From assembly GCA_035546855.1 (NCBI GenBank), contig DASZVY010000057.1, positions 5,062 to 69,061 on the forward strand: a DNA stretch of 64,000 nucleotides. Direction: 5' to 3'. The notes beneath the pieces are model-generated. The model did not search any database, had not been told where the DNA came from, and saw nothing but the letters and a program-made list of their open reading frames with translations. Below are positions 17,131 through 24,327 of the stretch, in pieces. The position numbers and the translations under genes are program-made. This DNA comes from Nitrobacter sp035546855 (GTDB lineage: Bacteria; Pseudomonadota; Alphaproteobacteria; Rhizobiales; Xanthobacteraceae). Each line of letters begins with the position of its first letter. Position 1 is the first letter of the stretch.

Positions 17131-18417
17131 ATGATGGCAATCTGCGGCACGTTCACTGTTGAAAGCGGCGACGCGCAGCGCGCGGCGGACCTGCGCCGCG
17201 TCAAGATGCTGGCGACACTGGTGCTGGCAGCGACATTGACGCTATTCATCGTCGCGCGGGTGCTGATACCCGTGCATCCGGCATTCGGCTTCGTTGCGGC
17301 CTTCGCGGAAGCGGCGACCATTGGCGGGCTCGCGGACTGGTATGCGGTGGTCGCGCTGTTCCGGCGGCCGCTCGGCCTGCCGATTCCGCACACCGCGATC
17401 ATCCCGAGCAACCAGACCCGTATCGCCGACAAGCTCGGCGAATTCATCGAAACCCATTTTCTCGACGCGGCGCCTGTTGAGGCAAAGTTGCGGCAGGTCG
17501 ATTTCGCCTCGTTCATCGCGGACTGGCTGAGCGACCACAAGCGAAGCGGCGACCTCGCGCGGTTCGTGCTGCGGCTGTTGCCCGAAGCGTTGGATGCCGC
17601 GGAAACCTCGGGGCTAAAGACCTTCGTGACGCGTCGCGTGCTGGCGCAACTGCAATCGGTCGACCTCGCGCCGCTCGCCGCCGCGACGCTGCGCGCCTTC
17701 GTCCGCGAAGGGCGTCATCGCGGGTTGTTCGACGATCTCCTCGGCGCGATGCACGGCGCGCTGACGCAGCCGCAGACCATGGCGGCGATCCGTGAAAAGA
17801 TCCGCAACGAATTGCCGACGCTGCTGAAACTCTATCGCACCGACAAATTCCTTCTGAACAAGATCGTCGCGTCCGCGACCGCGTTCTTTGATGAGGTGCG
17901 CAACGACCCCGCGCATCCGTTCCGCGGCGAGTTCGATCGGATGGTGCTGTCCTTCGTCGATCGTCTTGAAACTGAGCCGTCCTATGCGGGACGCATCGTC
18001 GAACTGCAGCGCGACCTGCTTGCGCGAGCGGAACTCCGCGATCTCGCGCAAAACATCTGGGCCAACGCGCGCGCCTTCATCGCGCACAGCGCGAGCGGTG
18101 AAACCAGCGTTCTGCAGCAGCATCTCGCTGGCCTCTTCATGAAGGCGGGAGCCACGCTGGCTGCCGATGCCGACATGCGCGCCGAAATCAATCAGGGATT
18201 CGTCGTGGTGCTGCGCAGCTTCATCGCGGACCAGAAGAGCGGCGTCTCGGGTTTCATCGCCGATCAGGTCAAGGCCTGGGACATGAACCAGTTGCTCACG
18301 CTGATCGAGATCAACGTCGGCCGCGACCTGCAATATATCCGCTTCAATGGCTCGCTGATCGGCGGGTTGGCTGGCCTCGCCCTCTACACCGCCGAGGTCC
18401 TGCTCCGGTTACTCTGA
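17131..18417 (+). CDS. DUF445 domain-containing membrane protein
   Basis: This protein of about 428 aa belongs to the DUF445 family of bacterial membrane proteins with no assigned function. A first membrane helix (ATLVLAATLTLFIVARVLI) and the family hallmark GGLADWYAVVALFRRPLGLPIPHTAI are followed by IIPSNQTRIADKLGEFIETHFL. A long soluble helical middle follows, and a C-terminal helix (GSLIGGLAGLALYTAEVLL) closes the protein. I start at ATG 17131, where GAGG lies just upstream; a GTG at 17101 would add ten residues but has no ribosome binding site. It stands alone between the phasin terminator and a palindrome-rich gap. Confidence 0.88.
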   Translation: MMAICGTFTVESGDAQRAADLRRVKMLATLVLAATLTLFIVARVLIPVHPAFGFVAAFAEAATIGGLADWYAVVALFRRPLGLPIPHTAIIPSNQTRIADKLGEFIETHFLDAAPVEAKLRQVDFASFIADWLSDHKRSGDLARFVLRLLPEALDAAETSGLKTFVTRRVLAQLQSVDLAPLAAATLRAFVREGRHRGLFDDLLGAMHGALTQPQTMAAIREKIRNELPTLLKLYRTDKFLLNKIVASATAFFDEVRNDPAHPFRGEFDRMVLSFVDRLETEPSYAGRIVELQRDLLARAELRDLAQNIWANARAFIAHSASGETSVLQQHLAGLFMKAGATLAADADMRAEINQGFVVVLRSFIADQKSGVSGFIADQVKAWDMNQLLTLIEINVGRDLQYIRFNGSLIGGLAGLALYTAEVLLRLL

Positions 18418-18580
18418 TACCGGCGTCCCGGGAAGCGCGCTTGAATTGCCGGAATTCGCCCCTTAGCTTCATACGACGCACGTTGCGTTGCGCAGAGGAT
18501 GTGCAACGCTTGCCTGATCGAGCCAATCGATTCGACCCGCCGCAGAAAAATCAGGGCTGGTCGTCACCGAACGGTCGGGG
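18418..18580. other. Intergenic stretch with no recognisable gene
   Basis: The gap between the DUF445 gene and the next gene is 346 bases. Its first 163 bases hold no credible reading frame or RNA signature that I can see. The rest is filled by two long palindromes, listed separately. Confidence 0.6.
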
Positions 18581-18658
18581 CTAGTGCGGTGGATTTGACA
18601 TTCGCTTTAGTATTGTCGCGAGTCTGTGAAGCGAATGTCAAATCCAAAACCGCACTAG
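18581..18658. repeat. Long imperfect palindrome, TGACATTCG family, copy 1
   Basis: The left arm (18581-18607) starts CTAGTGCGGTGGATTTGACA and continues TTCGCTT. The right arm (18629-18658) is its reverse complement except for three extra A residues (AATCCAAAACC). The left arm contains a perfect TTGACA (18595-18600). The element is the first of two related palindromes, 14 bases apart, upstream of the hydrolase gene at 18764. Both ends carry CTAG. Confidence 0.85.
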
Positions 18659-18672
18659 AATCTTAGATTTGC

Positions 18673-18748
18673 TGGTGTCCCTTTGGTTCTGACATTCGAA
18701 AAAACGCAAGCTGCAAAGTGATACGAATGTCAGAACCGGGACACTAGA
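18673..18748. repeat. Long imperfect palindrome, TGACATTCG family, copy 2
   Basis: The left arm (GGTGTCCCTTTGGTTCTGAC then ATTCG) pairs with the right arm (CGAATGTCAGAACCGGGACA then CTAG) apart from a 3-base TTT present only in the left arm. It shares the TGACATTCG core and CTAG end with copy 1. It finishes 16 bases before the start codon of the next gene. A 24-base piece of its right arm recurs at 43188-43211. Confidence 0.85.
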
Positions 18749-18763
18749 GAGGAAGGGAATTCG

Positions 18764-19534
18764 ATGACCGCTGCAGTCCAGGCGCTCGCGCCGCCGTCCA
18801 GAACCCTGATGTTGCTGGAGGGGCGGGCGTTTCATGAGTTCGGTGCGTTTCTCGGCGCCTTGCCCCTGCTGAGTTTCGCGCCACGCGGTGACGGACATCC
18901 GGTTCTCGTTCTGCCCGGACTGGTGGCGAGCGATGCCTCGACGCGTCCGCTGCGCAGCTTCCTCCGCGGCAAGGGCTATGTCGTCAGCGGTTGGCGGCAG
19001 GGCCGCAACTTCGGCCTGCGTGAGGGCGTTCAACACGGCATGGTCGACCTCGTCCATGAGCTGAGCGACAAGCACGGCCGCAAGATCAGCCTGGTCGGCT
19101 GGAGTCTCGGCGGCCTCTATGCGCGGCAGCTCGCGAAGATGATGCCGGATCGCGTGCGTTCGGTGATCACGCTCGGCAGTCCGTTCGCGGGAAGCCCGAC
19201 GTCGACCAACGCCTGGCGTGTTTATGAATTCGTCAGCGGCAAGAGCGCGACCGACGAAGACCCTCGTTTCGGCGGGGCGCTGGCGCAAACGCCGCCGGTG
19301 CCGACCACGGCGATCTTCAGCCGTACCGATGGGGTCTGCGCCTGGCAGGGTTGCATGGAAACGCCCTCGATCTTGTCAGAGAATATCGAAGTCGAAAGCA
19401 GCCATTGCGGAATGGGACATCATCCCGCGGTGGTTTATGCCGTGGCTGATCGCCTCGCGCAGGCTGAAGGCGCGTGGAAGCCGTTTGACCGCAGCGGCTG
19501 GCGCAGCCTGGTTTATCCGGATCCGAGCCGGTAA
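18764..19534 (+). CDS. Alpha/beta hydrolase, paralogue of the 6322-7119 protein
   Basis: This 256-aa protein shares with the 6322 protein the stretch GDGHPVL.LPG..ASD, the loop GRNFG, the nucleophile elbow LVGWSLGG (Ser114 here), TLGSPF.G, the acid segment SRTDG and the conserved end (ADRLAQ.EG...F.RSG). It is therefore a second copy of the same esterase-like family. A candidate catalytic His lies in SHCGMGHHP. It has no signal peptide. The start ATG follows AGAGAGGAAGG, immediately after the second palindrome. Substrate unknown; it stands alone, converging on the TetR gene. Confidence 0.85.
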   Translation: MTAAVQALAPPSRTLMLLEGRAFHEFGAFLGALPLLSFAPRGDGHPVLVLPGLVASDASTRPLRSFLRGKGYVVSGWRQGRNFGLREGVQHGMVDLVHELSDKHGRKISLVGWSLGGLYARQLAKMMPDRVRSVITLGSPFAGSPTSTNAWRVYEFVSGKSATDEDPRFGGALAQTPPVPTTAIFSRTDGVCAWQGCMETPSILSENIEVESSHCGMGHHPAVVYAVADRLAQAEGAWKPFDRSGWRSLVYPDPSR

Positions 19535-19556
19535 TCGTTTCGAGTTTGAATGATAT

Positions 19557-19646
19557 CGTCATGCCCGGCCTTGTGCCGGGCATCCACGTCTTGCAGCGTC
19601 GCTCGATAGAAGACGTGGATGGCCGGGACAAGCCCGGCCATGACGA
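19557..19646. repeat. REP-like palindrome, type B (paired units)
   Basis: The element begins CGTCATGCCCGGCC and ends GGCCATGACGAG, with an internal second dyad built on CCACGTCTT/AAGACGTGG. It separates converging genes (hydrolase ending 19534, TetR ending 19659), so it may serve as a bidirectional terminator. Related elements are at 25450, 38282 and 60863. Confidence 0.8.
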
Positions 19647-19658
19647 GGGTTTCGCGGA

Positions 19659-20339
19659 TCAAGACGAGCGTCTCGCGCTACCTTTCAGTGATCCTTTTGG
19701 CGACACGCGCGTCGCCGCTGGTGCTTTGGCGTTCTCGACGTCCACGATCGCCTCATCGGCCCCTGCGAGCACAAGTCCTGTCGCCATGCGCGCATAAGCG
19801 TCGCGCGTCATGCCCTTGCCTTCGCGAAACCACAGATAATGCCAGTTCAGCATCCCGAATAGCGACATGGTGAGCGGTATCAGCAGGTCGTGCTTTTTCG
19901 CAATGGCGGGCAGGGCATCGGCGATCGCATCGGACACGATGCGGACCAAACCGCGTTCCATTTCCTTGAGCGTTTCCTGCTTCGCAGGCGGCAGCAGCTT
20001 CAGGCTGGAAATCTGCACCTGGTGTTCGGCATCGGCGCCCCGATAGGCGTCGAGCAGGGCAGTCGCGATCGCGATCAACCGGTCGCGTGGATCGGCGGAC
20101 GAATCTGCCGCGGCTTCGACCACGGCGACGAGATGCTTCAGGTGATCGTCGAGGATGTCGAACAGCACGTCATCCTTGGAATCGTAATAGTGATACATCA
20201 GCGCTTTGGAGACGCCGCAGGCGTCCGCGATCATGGTGATCGACGTGCCGGCAAAGCCATGCTCGGCAAACAGCCGGGCCGAACGGCTGAGAATGCCGAG
20301 GCGCTTCTTGTCATAATCATTTGCCCGCGTGCGAGCCAT
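19659..20339 (-). CDS. TetR/AcrR family regulator, PaaR-like by context
   Basis: This 226-aa repressor has an N-terminal TetR helix-turn-helix: RSARLFAEHGFAGTSITMIA, then DACGVSKALMYHYYDSKDDV (about residues 16-57). The C-terminal ligand domain is all-helical and the tail is Ser/Lys rich. It is divergent from paaX, with 138 bases between the chosen start codons, and a TTGACC-N8-GGTCAA dyad lies in that space. TetR proteins called PaaR control phenylacetate genes in other bacteria, with phenylacetyl-CoA as inducer. Position suggests the same here, alongside PaaX. The specific ligand is inferred. Confidence 0.87.
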   Translation of the reverse strand: MARTRANDYDKKRLGILSRSARLFAEHGFAGTSITMIADACGVSKALMYHYYDSKDDVLFDILDDHLKHLVAVVEAAADSSADPRDRLIAIATALLDAYRGADAEHQVQISSLKLLPPAKQETLKEMERGLVRIVSDAIADALPAIAKKHDLLIPLTMSLFGMLNWHYLWFREGKGMTRDAYARMATGLVLAGADEAIVDVENAKAPAATRVSPKGSLKGSARRSS

Positions 20340-20400
20340 GTCACCTCATTCGATTGAGTGTTCGGCGCCCGCGCCGGTTCGTGCTGCCGCGACAGTCGCA

Positions 20401-20427
20401 TTGACCGTCCAACTGGTCAATTATATT
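20401..20427 (+). promoter_or_regulatory. Candidate paaX promoter with overlapping dyad operator
   Basis: TTGACC (20401-20406) and GGTCAA (20415-20420) form an inverted repeat. The same TTGACC can be read as a -35 box with TATATT (20422-20427) as -10, at a short 15-base spacing. An operator overlapping a promoter between a TetR gene and paaX is what autoregulation would need. Binding has not been shown. Confidence 0.45.
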
Positions 20428-20477
20428 CCGGATCGCCGCTGATGCGTCATCCTCAAATGCGCAACGACGCGTCGCCA

Positions 20478-21404
20478 ATGACGATGGAAAGTTTTTCAGC
20501 TAAGTCAGCCGTCATGTCGCATCCGCTCGCCCGCATTATCGGCCAGCTCAAGCGTGAGCCGTCTCGCACCGGATCACTCGTCATTACGGTATTCGGCGAG
20601 GCGATCGTGCCGCGCGGCGGCTCGGTATGGCTCGGCACGCTGCTGGCGTTTTTCGAAGCGCTTGATATCGACGGCGGAGTGGTGCGCACCGCAATGTCGC
20701 GCCTCGCGGCCGATGGCTGGCTTGCCCGCAACAAGGTTGGCCGCAACAGCTTCTATCGGCTGGCGGAGAAGGGGCGCGAGACGTTCGTGACCGCGATGCA
20801 GCATGTCTATCACCCGCATGCGCCGGAGTGGACCGGGCGGTTCGAACTGCTGCTGATCGGCAACGGCGACGACCGCGAGGCCTCGCGCGAGGCGCTGAAA
20901 GCCGCGGGCTTCGGCAGCCCGATGCCGGGCGTCTGGGTCGCGCCATCAGGCGTGGCGATTCCCGAGGCTGCGGCCTGCGCGATCCGTCTCGAAGTTTCGG
21001 CAGAGGACGACAGCGGCCGCCGCCTGCTTAGCGCAAGCTGGCCGCTCGAGCGGACGGCCGCGGCTTATCTCGCGTTCGTCGAGCGGTTCACGCCGTTGCG
21101 CGACTGGATCGTCCGCCGTGAACCTCTCTCCGATCTCGATGCGTTCACGGCGCGCGTGCTGATGAACCATCACTATCGGCGCGTGGTCTTGCGCGATCCC
21201 TTGTTGCCGGCCGCGCTGCTGCCGCGGGACTGGCCGGGTGGAGCGGCGCGTCAGCTCTGCCGCGAGATCTTCCTCGGCCTGCTCGAGCCGTCCGAGCGTT
21301 GGCTCGATCAGAATGGTTCCAACGAAAACGGGTCGTTGCCGCCTCCGGAACCCGGGCTGGAAAGCCGTTATATGTTACAAAAATATATTGACGATGTTAT
21401 TTAA
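20478..21404 (+). CDS. paaX: PaaX family transcriptional repressor of phenylacetate degradation
   Basis: This protein of about 308 aa is a GntR-like winged-helix repressor that responds to phenylacetyl-CoA. The N-terminal DNA-binding part includes TGSLVITVFGEAIVPRGGSVWLG and the recognition segment VRTAMSRLAADGWLARNKVGR. The conserved C-terminal PaaX domain contains MNHHYRRVVLRDPLLPAALLP, LLPRDWPGGAARQLC and SRYMLQKYI-like sequence at the end. The start is uncertain: ATGs at 20442, 20478, 20484 and 20514 are all in frame and none has a strong ribosome binding site. It is directly upstream of paaA, whose promoter overlaps the end of this gene. Confidence 0.9.
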   Translation: MTMESFSAKSAVMSHPLARIIGQLKREPSRTGSLVITVFGEAIVPRGGSVWLGTLLAFFEALDIDGGVVRTAMSRLAADGWLARNKVGRNSFYRLAEKGRETFVTAMQHVYHPHAPEWTGRFELLLIGNGDDREASREALKAAGFGSPMPGVWVAPSGVAIPEAAACAIRLEVSAEDDSGRRLLSASWPLERTAAAYLAFVERFTPLRDWIVRREPLSDLDAFTARVLMNHHYRRVVLRDPLLPAALLPRDWPGGAARQLCREIFLGLLEPSERWLDQNGSNENGSLPPPEPGLESRYMLQKYIDDVI

Positions 21405-21415
21405 TGATATATATT
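21388..21415 (+). promoter_or_regulatory. Putative paaA promoter
   Basis: TTGACG (21388-21393) and TATATT (21410-21415) are separated by 16 bases in an unusually AT-rich patch that overlaps the last codons of paaX. A start site near 21422 would leave a very short leader before the paaA ATG at 21439, with AGGGAG as ribosome binding site. This would let paaABCDE be controlled apart from paaX. Confidence 0.55.
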
Positions 21416-21438
21416 GGCGTCATCAGGGAGAAACGGCC

Positions 21439-22431
21439 ATGTATACGCAGGTGCTCAACTCGTCCGACGGCGACGACCGCATGGTCGAGGACGTTGCGCG
21501 GTCCGCGCAATTCCAGGCGCGCATCGACAGCGGCGAGCGCATCGAACCCAACGACTGGATGCCGGCCGCCTATCGCAAGACGCTGACGCGGCAGATCTCC
21601 CAACACGCCCATTCGGAAATCGTCGGCATGCTCCCCGAGGGCAACTGGATCACCCGTGCGCCGACCTTGCGCCGCAAGGCCGCATTGCTCGCCAAGGTGC
21701 AGGACGAATGCGGGCATGGACTTTATCTTTACGCCGCTGCCGAAACGCTCGGTTCCTCGCGCGAAGAGCTTGTGGATGCCATGCTGGCGGGGAAGGCAAA
21801 ATATTCCTCGATCTTCAATTATCCGACGCTGACGTGGGCCGACATCGGCGCGATCGGCTGGCTGGTCGACGGCGCGGCGATCATGAACCAGATTCCGCTG
21901 TGCCGCTGCTCCTACGGCCCCTATGCGCGCGCCATGATCCGCGTCTGCAAGGAAGAGTCGTTCCATCAGCGTCAGGGCTTTGAGATCATGCTGACGCTGT
22001 GCCGCGGCACGGCGGAACAGAAGGCGATGGCGCAGGACGCGCTCGATCGCTGGTGGTGGCCGGTGCTGATGATGTTCGGTCCTCCGGATCAGGCGAGCCA
22101 GCACAGCGACACCTCGACCAAATGGAAGATCAAGCGTTTCTCCAATGACGAGTTGCGGCAGAAATTCATCGACGCGACGGTGCCGCAGGCGCAGTTCCTC
22201 GGCCTTACCATTCCCGATCCCGGCATGACGCAGGATGCCGACGGGCACTGGCGCTACAGCGAGATCGATTGGACTGAATTCAAGCAGGTGCTGGCCGGCA
22301 ACGGCCCGTGCAACCGCGATCGTCTCGCCGCGCGCCGCAAGGCGCACGAGGAGGGGGCGTGGGTGCGGGAGGCTGCGGCGGCCTATGCCGCGAAGCGCGC
22401 ACGTCGCGGCATGGCTCAGGCGGCTGAGTAG
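21439..22431 (+). CDS. paaA: 1,2-phenylacetyl-CoA epoxidase, catalytic subunit PaaA
   Basis: This 330-aa diiron protein is the oxygenase subunit of the soluble epoxidase that turns phenylacetyl-CoA into the ring-1,2-epoxide. Ferritin-like iron ligands are visible in VQDECGHGLYLY and KEESFHQRQG; RWWWPVLMMFGPPD and QAQFLGLTIPDP are family hallmarks. The frame is open upstream into paaX, but the ATG at 21439, preceded by AGGGAG, gives the family length. A type A repeat separates it from paaB. Confidence 0.97.
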   Translation: MYTQVLNSSDGDDRMVEDVARSAQFQARIDSGERIEPNDWMPAAYRKTLTRQISQHAHSEIVGMLPEGNWITRAPTLRRKAALLAKVQDECGHGLYLYAAAETLGSSREELVDAMLAGKAKYSSIFNYPTLTWADIGAIGWLVDGAAIMNQIPLCRCSYGPYARAMIRVCKEESFHQRQGFEIMLTLCRGTAEQKAMAQDALDRWWWPVLMMFGPPDQASQHSDTSTKWKIKRFSNDELRQKFIDATVPQAQFLGLTIPDPGMTQDADGHWRYSEIDWTEFKQVLAGNGPCNRDRLAARRKAHEEGAWVREAAAAYAAKRARRGMAQAAE

Positions 22432-22437
22432 TAACAT

Positions 22438-22552
22438 CGTTATTGCGAGGGGTGAGAGCGACGAAGCAATCCAGGTAGGGAAGAAAAGACTGGATTGCTT
22501 CGCTCAGCGCAAAATTGGCAAGAGCCGATTTTGTCGCGGGCTCGCGATGACG
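22438..22552. repeat. REP-like palindrome, type A, between paaA and paaB
   Basis: The element contains ACGAAGCAATCCAG on the left and CTGGATTGCTTCGCT on the right, with outer arms TTATTGCGAGG and CTCGCGATGACGG. It fills most of the 152-base gap between two operon genes. It probably forms a hairpin in the paa message, which could affect stability or gene ratios. Confidence 0.8.
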
Positions 22553-22583
22553 GAATTGGATTTCCAGGTGTCAGGAGATTTCG

Positions 22584-22871
22584 ATGGCCACGCCGAACAG
22601 CCCGCTCTGGGAGGTTTTCATCCGCAGCCGTAACGGCCTCGCGCATAAGCATGTCGGTTCGCTGCACGCCACGGACGCTACGCTGGCGCTGCAGGCCGCG
22701 CGCGACATCTACACGCGCCGCGGCGAGGGATTGTCGATCTGGGTGGTGCCGTCGAGCGCCATCACCGCGTCCGATCCGGCCGAGAAGGGCATGATGTTCG
22801 AGCCGGCCGAATCCAAGATCTACCGGCATCCGACGTTCTACGACGTACCGGACGAAGTCGGGCATATGTGA
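22584..22871 (+). CDS. paaB: 1,2-phenylacetyl-CoA epoxidase subunit PaaB
   Basis: This 95-aa subunit joins the PaaAC assembly and is needed for electron transfer from PaaE. It matches the PaaB family: PLWEVFIRSRNGLAHKHVGS, HATDATLALQAARD, a conserved WVVPSSAI and the end KIYRHPTFYDVPDEVGHM. Length is normal for the family. The start ATG at 22584 has AGGAG upstream (22574-22578). Palindromic elements lie on both sides of this small gene (22438-22552 and 22883-23007), which is unusual inside an operon. Confidence 0.96.
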   Translation: MATPNSPLWEVFIRSRNGLAHKHVGSLHATDATLALQAARDIYTRRGEGLSIWVVPSSAITASDPAEKGMMFEPAESKIYRHPTFYDVPDEVGHM

Positions 22872-22882
22872 CAGCCTGGTCT

Positions 22883-23007
22883 TGTCATTCCGGGGCGCGT
22901 GGAGCGCGAACCCGGAATCCAGAGACCGGGTCCTGCAAATGAATTCCGGGTCTGCCATCGGCGCGAACGCGTTGCGTTCGTCGCCTCGGCGCATCCCCGA
23001 ATGACGA
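22883..23007. repeat. Palindromic repeat, type E, between paaB and paaC
   Basis: The outer arms are TTGTCATTCCGGGGCG on the left and CGCATCCCCGAATGACGAA on the right, with inner dyads built on GAATCC/GGATTC-like and CCGGG sequence. It occupies nearly all of the 152-base gap before paaC. It differs in sequence from the type A repeat in front of paaB but is placed in the same way. Confidence 0.75.
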
Positions 23008-23023
23008 ATTGAGGATCATTTTC

Positions 23024-23800
23024 ATGACCGCCGCCTCCATCACCGTCTCCGAAACGCCGCTGGTGCTCTACACGCTGCGCCGGGCGGACGATGCGCTGAT
23101 TCTCGGCCATCGCCTGTCCGAGTGGTGTGGCCACGCGCCGATGTTGGAAGAAGACATGGCGCTCGCCAACATGGGTCTCGATCTGCTGGGACAGGCGCGC
23201 GAACTCTACAGCTACGCCGCCAGGGTGGAAGGCAAGGACAACGACGAAGACAAGTTCGCCTATCTCCGCGACGTGCGTCAGTATCGCAACCTGCTGCTGC
23301 TGGAGCAGCCGAACGGCGATTTCGCTCGCACCATGACGCGGCAGTTCTTCTATTCCGCCTTCGCCGATCTCTACTGGCGCGCCATGATGATGTCGCGCGA
23401 CGCGACGCTGGCGGCGATCGCAGCGAAATCCGAGAAGGAAAGTGCCTATCATCTGCGTCATTCATCCGAATGGATGGTGCGGCTGGGCGACGGCACCGAC
23501 GAAAGTCATCGCCGCGCGCAGGCCGCGATCGACGATCTCTGGGCCTTCACCGGCGAAATGTTCGCCGTCGACGACGGCGAGCGCGGCCTGATCGACGCGG
23601 GCATCGCCGTCGACCCCGCGACATTGCGGACCTCATGGCGAGCCACCGTCATGCGTGTCCTCGATGAAGCGACGCTGACGGTGCCGCAGAACGACTGGAT
23701 GCAGAAGGGCGGCCGCATCGGGCATCATACCGAACACCTCGGCCATCTGCTGAGTGAATTGCAGTCGCTGCAGCGGAGCTTCCCGGGAGCTGTGTGGTGA
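23024..23800 (+). CDS. paaC: 1,2-phenylacetyl-CoA epoxidase structural subunit PaaC
   Basis: This 258-aa ferritin-fold subunit resembles PaaA but supports it structurally. Family features are MLEEDMALANMGLDLLGQAR near residue 40, RDVRQYRNLLLLEQPNGDF, and EKESAYHLRHSSEWMVRLGDGT near residues 134-155. The last part has MQKGGRIGHHTEHLGHLL. The ATG at 23024 fits the family start; a TTG or other codon a few triplets earlier is possible. It overlaps paaD by GTGA. Confidence 0.96.
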   Translation: MTAASITVSETPLVLYTLRRADDALILGHRLSEWCGHAPMLEEDMALANMGLDLLGQARELYSYAARVEGKDNDEDKFAYLRDVRQYRNLLLLEQPNGDFARTMTRQFFYSAFADLYWRAMMMSRDATLAAIAAKSEKESAYHLRHSSEWMVRLGDGTDESHRRAQAAIDDLWAFTGEMFAVDDGERGLIDAGIAVDPATLRTSWRATVMRVLDEATLTVPQNDWMQKGGRIGHHTEHLGHLLSELQSLQRSFPGAVW

Positions 23801-24294
23801 GTGCCTTCAACGATATCGATTTGCGGCAGCGCGCGTGGAATGCGGCTTCGCAAGTGGTCGATCCGGAGATCCCGGTGCTGACCATTGCCGATCTCGGCGT
23901 GCTGCGTGACGTGGCGGTGAGCGACGGGCGGGTCGAGGTCGCGATCACGCCGACCTATTCCGGTTGCCCGGCGATGAACATGATCGCGCTCGAGATCGAA
24001 GTCGCGTTGGAGCGCGAGGGTATTCGCAATCCGAAGGTGCGCACCGTGCTGTCGCCGGCGTGGACCACCGACTGGATGAGCGATGACGGTCGCCGCAAGC
24101 TGCAGGAGTACGGCATCGCGCCGCCGCAGGCCGGCTCGGGTCGCCGCGCGCTGTTCGGCGAGCAGCGGGTGGCGTGCCCGCGATGCGGCTCGGTGGAGAC
24201 GGAAGTGCTATCGGAATTCGGTTCGACCTCCTGCAAGGCGCTCTGGCGGTGCCGCAGTTGCCGCGAACCGTTCGATTACTTCAAGTGCCACTAG
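23797..24294 (+). CDS. paaD: Phenylacetate degradation protein PaaD (Fe-S assembly factor)
   Basis: This protein of about 165 aa has an N-terminal DUF59/MIP18 domain (ASQVVDPEIPVLTIADLGVL, with the conserved PTYSGCPAMNMI Cys) and a C-terminal zinc ribbon (CPRCGS at one end, CRSCREPF at the other). PaaD is thought to mature the iron-sulfur cluster of PaaE or the diiron site of the complex. I start at GTG 23797, giving a 4-base overlap with paaC; GTG at 23794 would add one residue. Confidence 0.94.
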   Translation: MSAFNDIDLRQRAWNAASQVVDPEIPVLTIADLGVLRDVAVSDGRVEVAITPTYSGCPAMNMIALEIEVALEREGIRNPKVRTVLSPAWTTDWMSDDGRRKLQEYGIAPPQAGSGRRALFGEQRVACPRCGSVETEVLSEFGSTSCKALWRCRSCREPFDYFKCH

Positions 24295-24327
24295 CTCCTC
24301 GCAACGACGGCGGAAATTCAGCATCGA

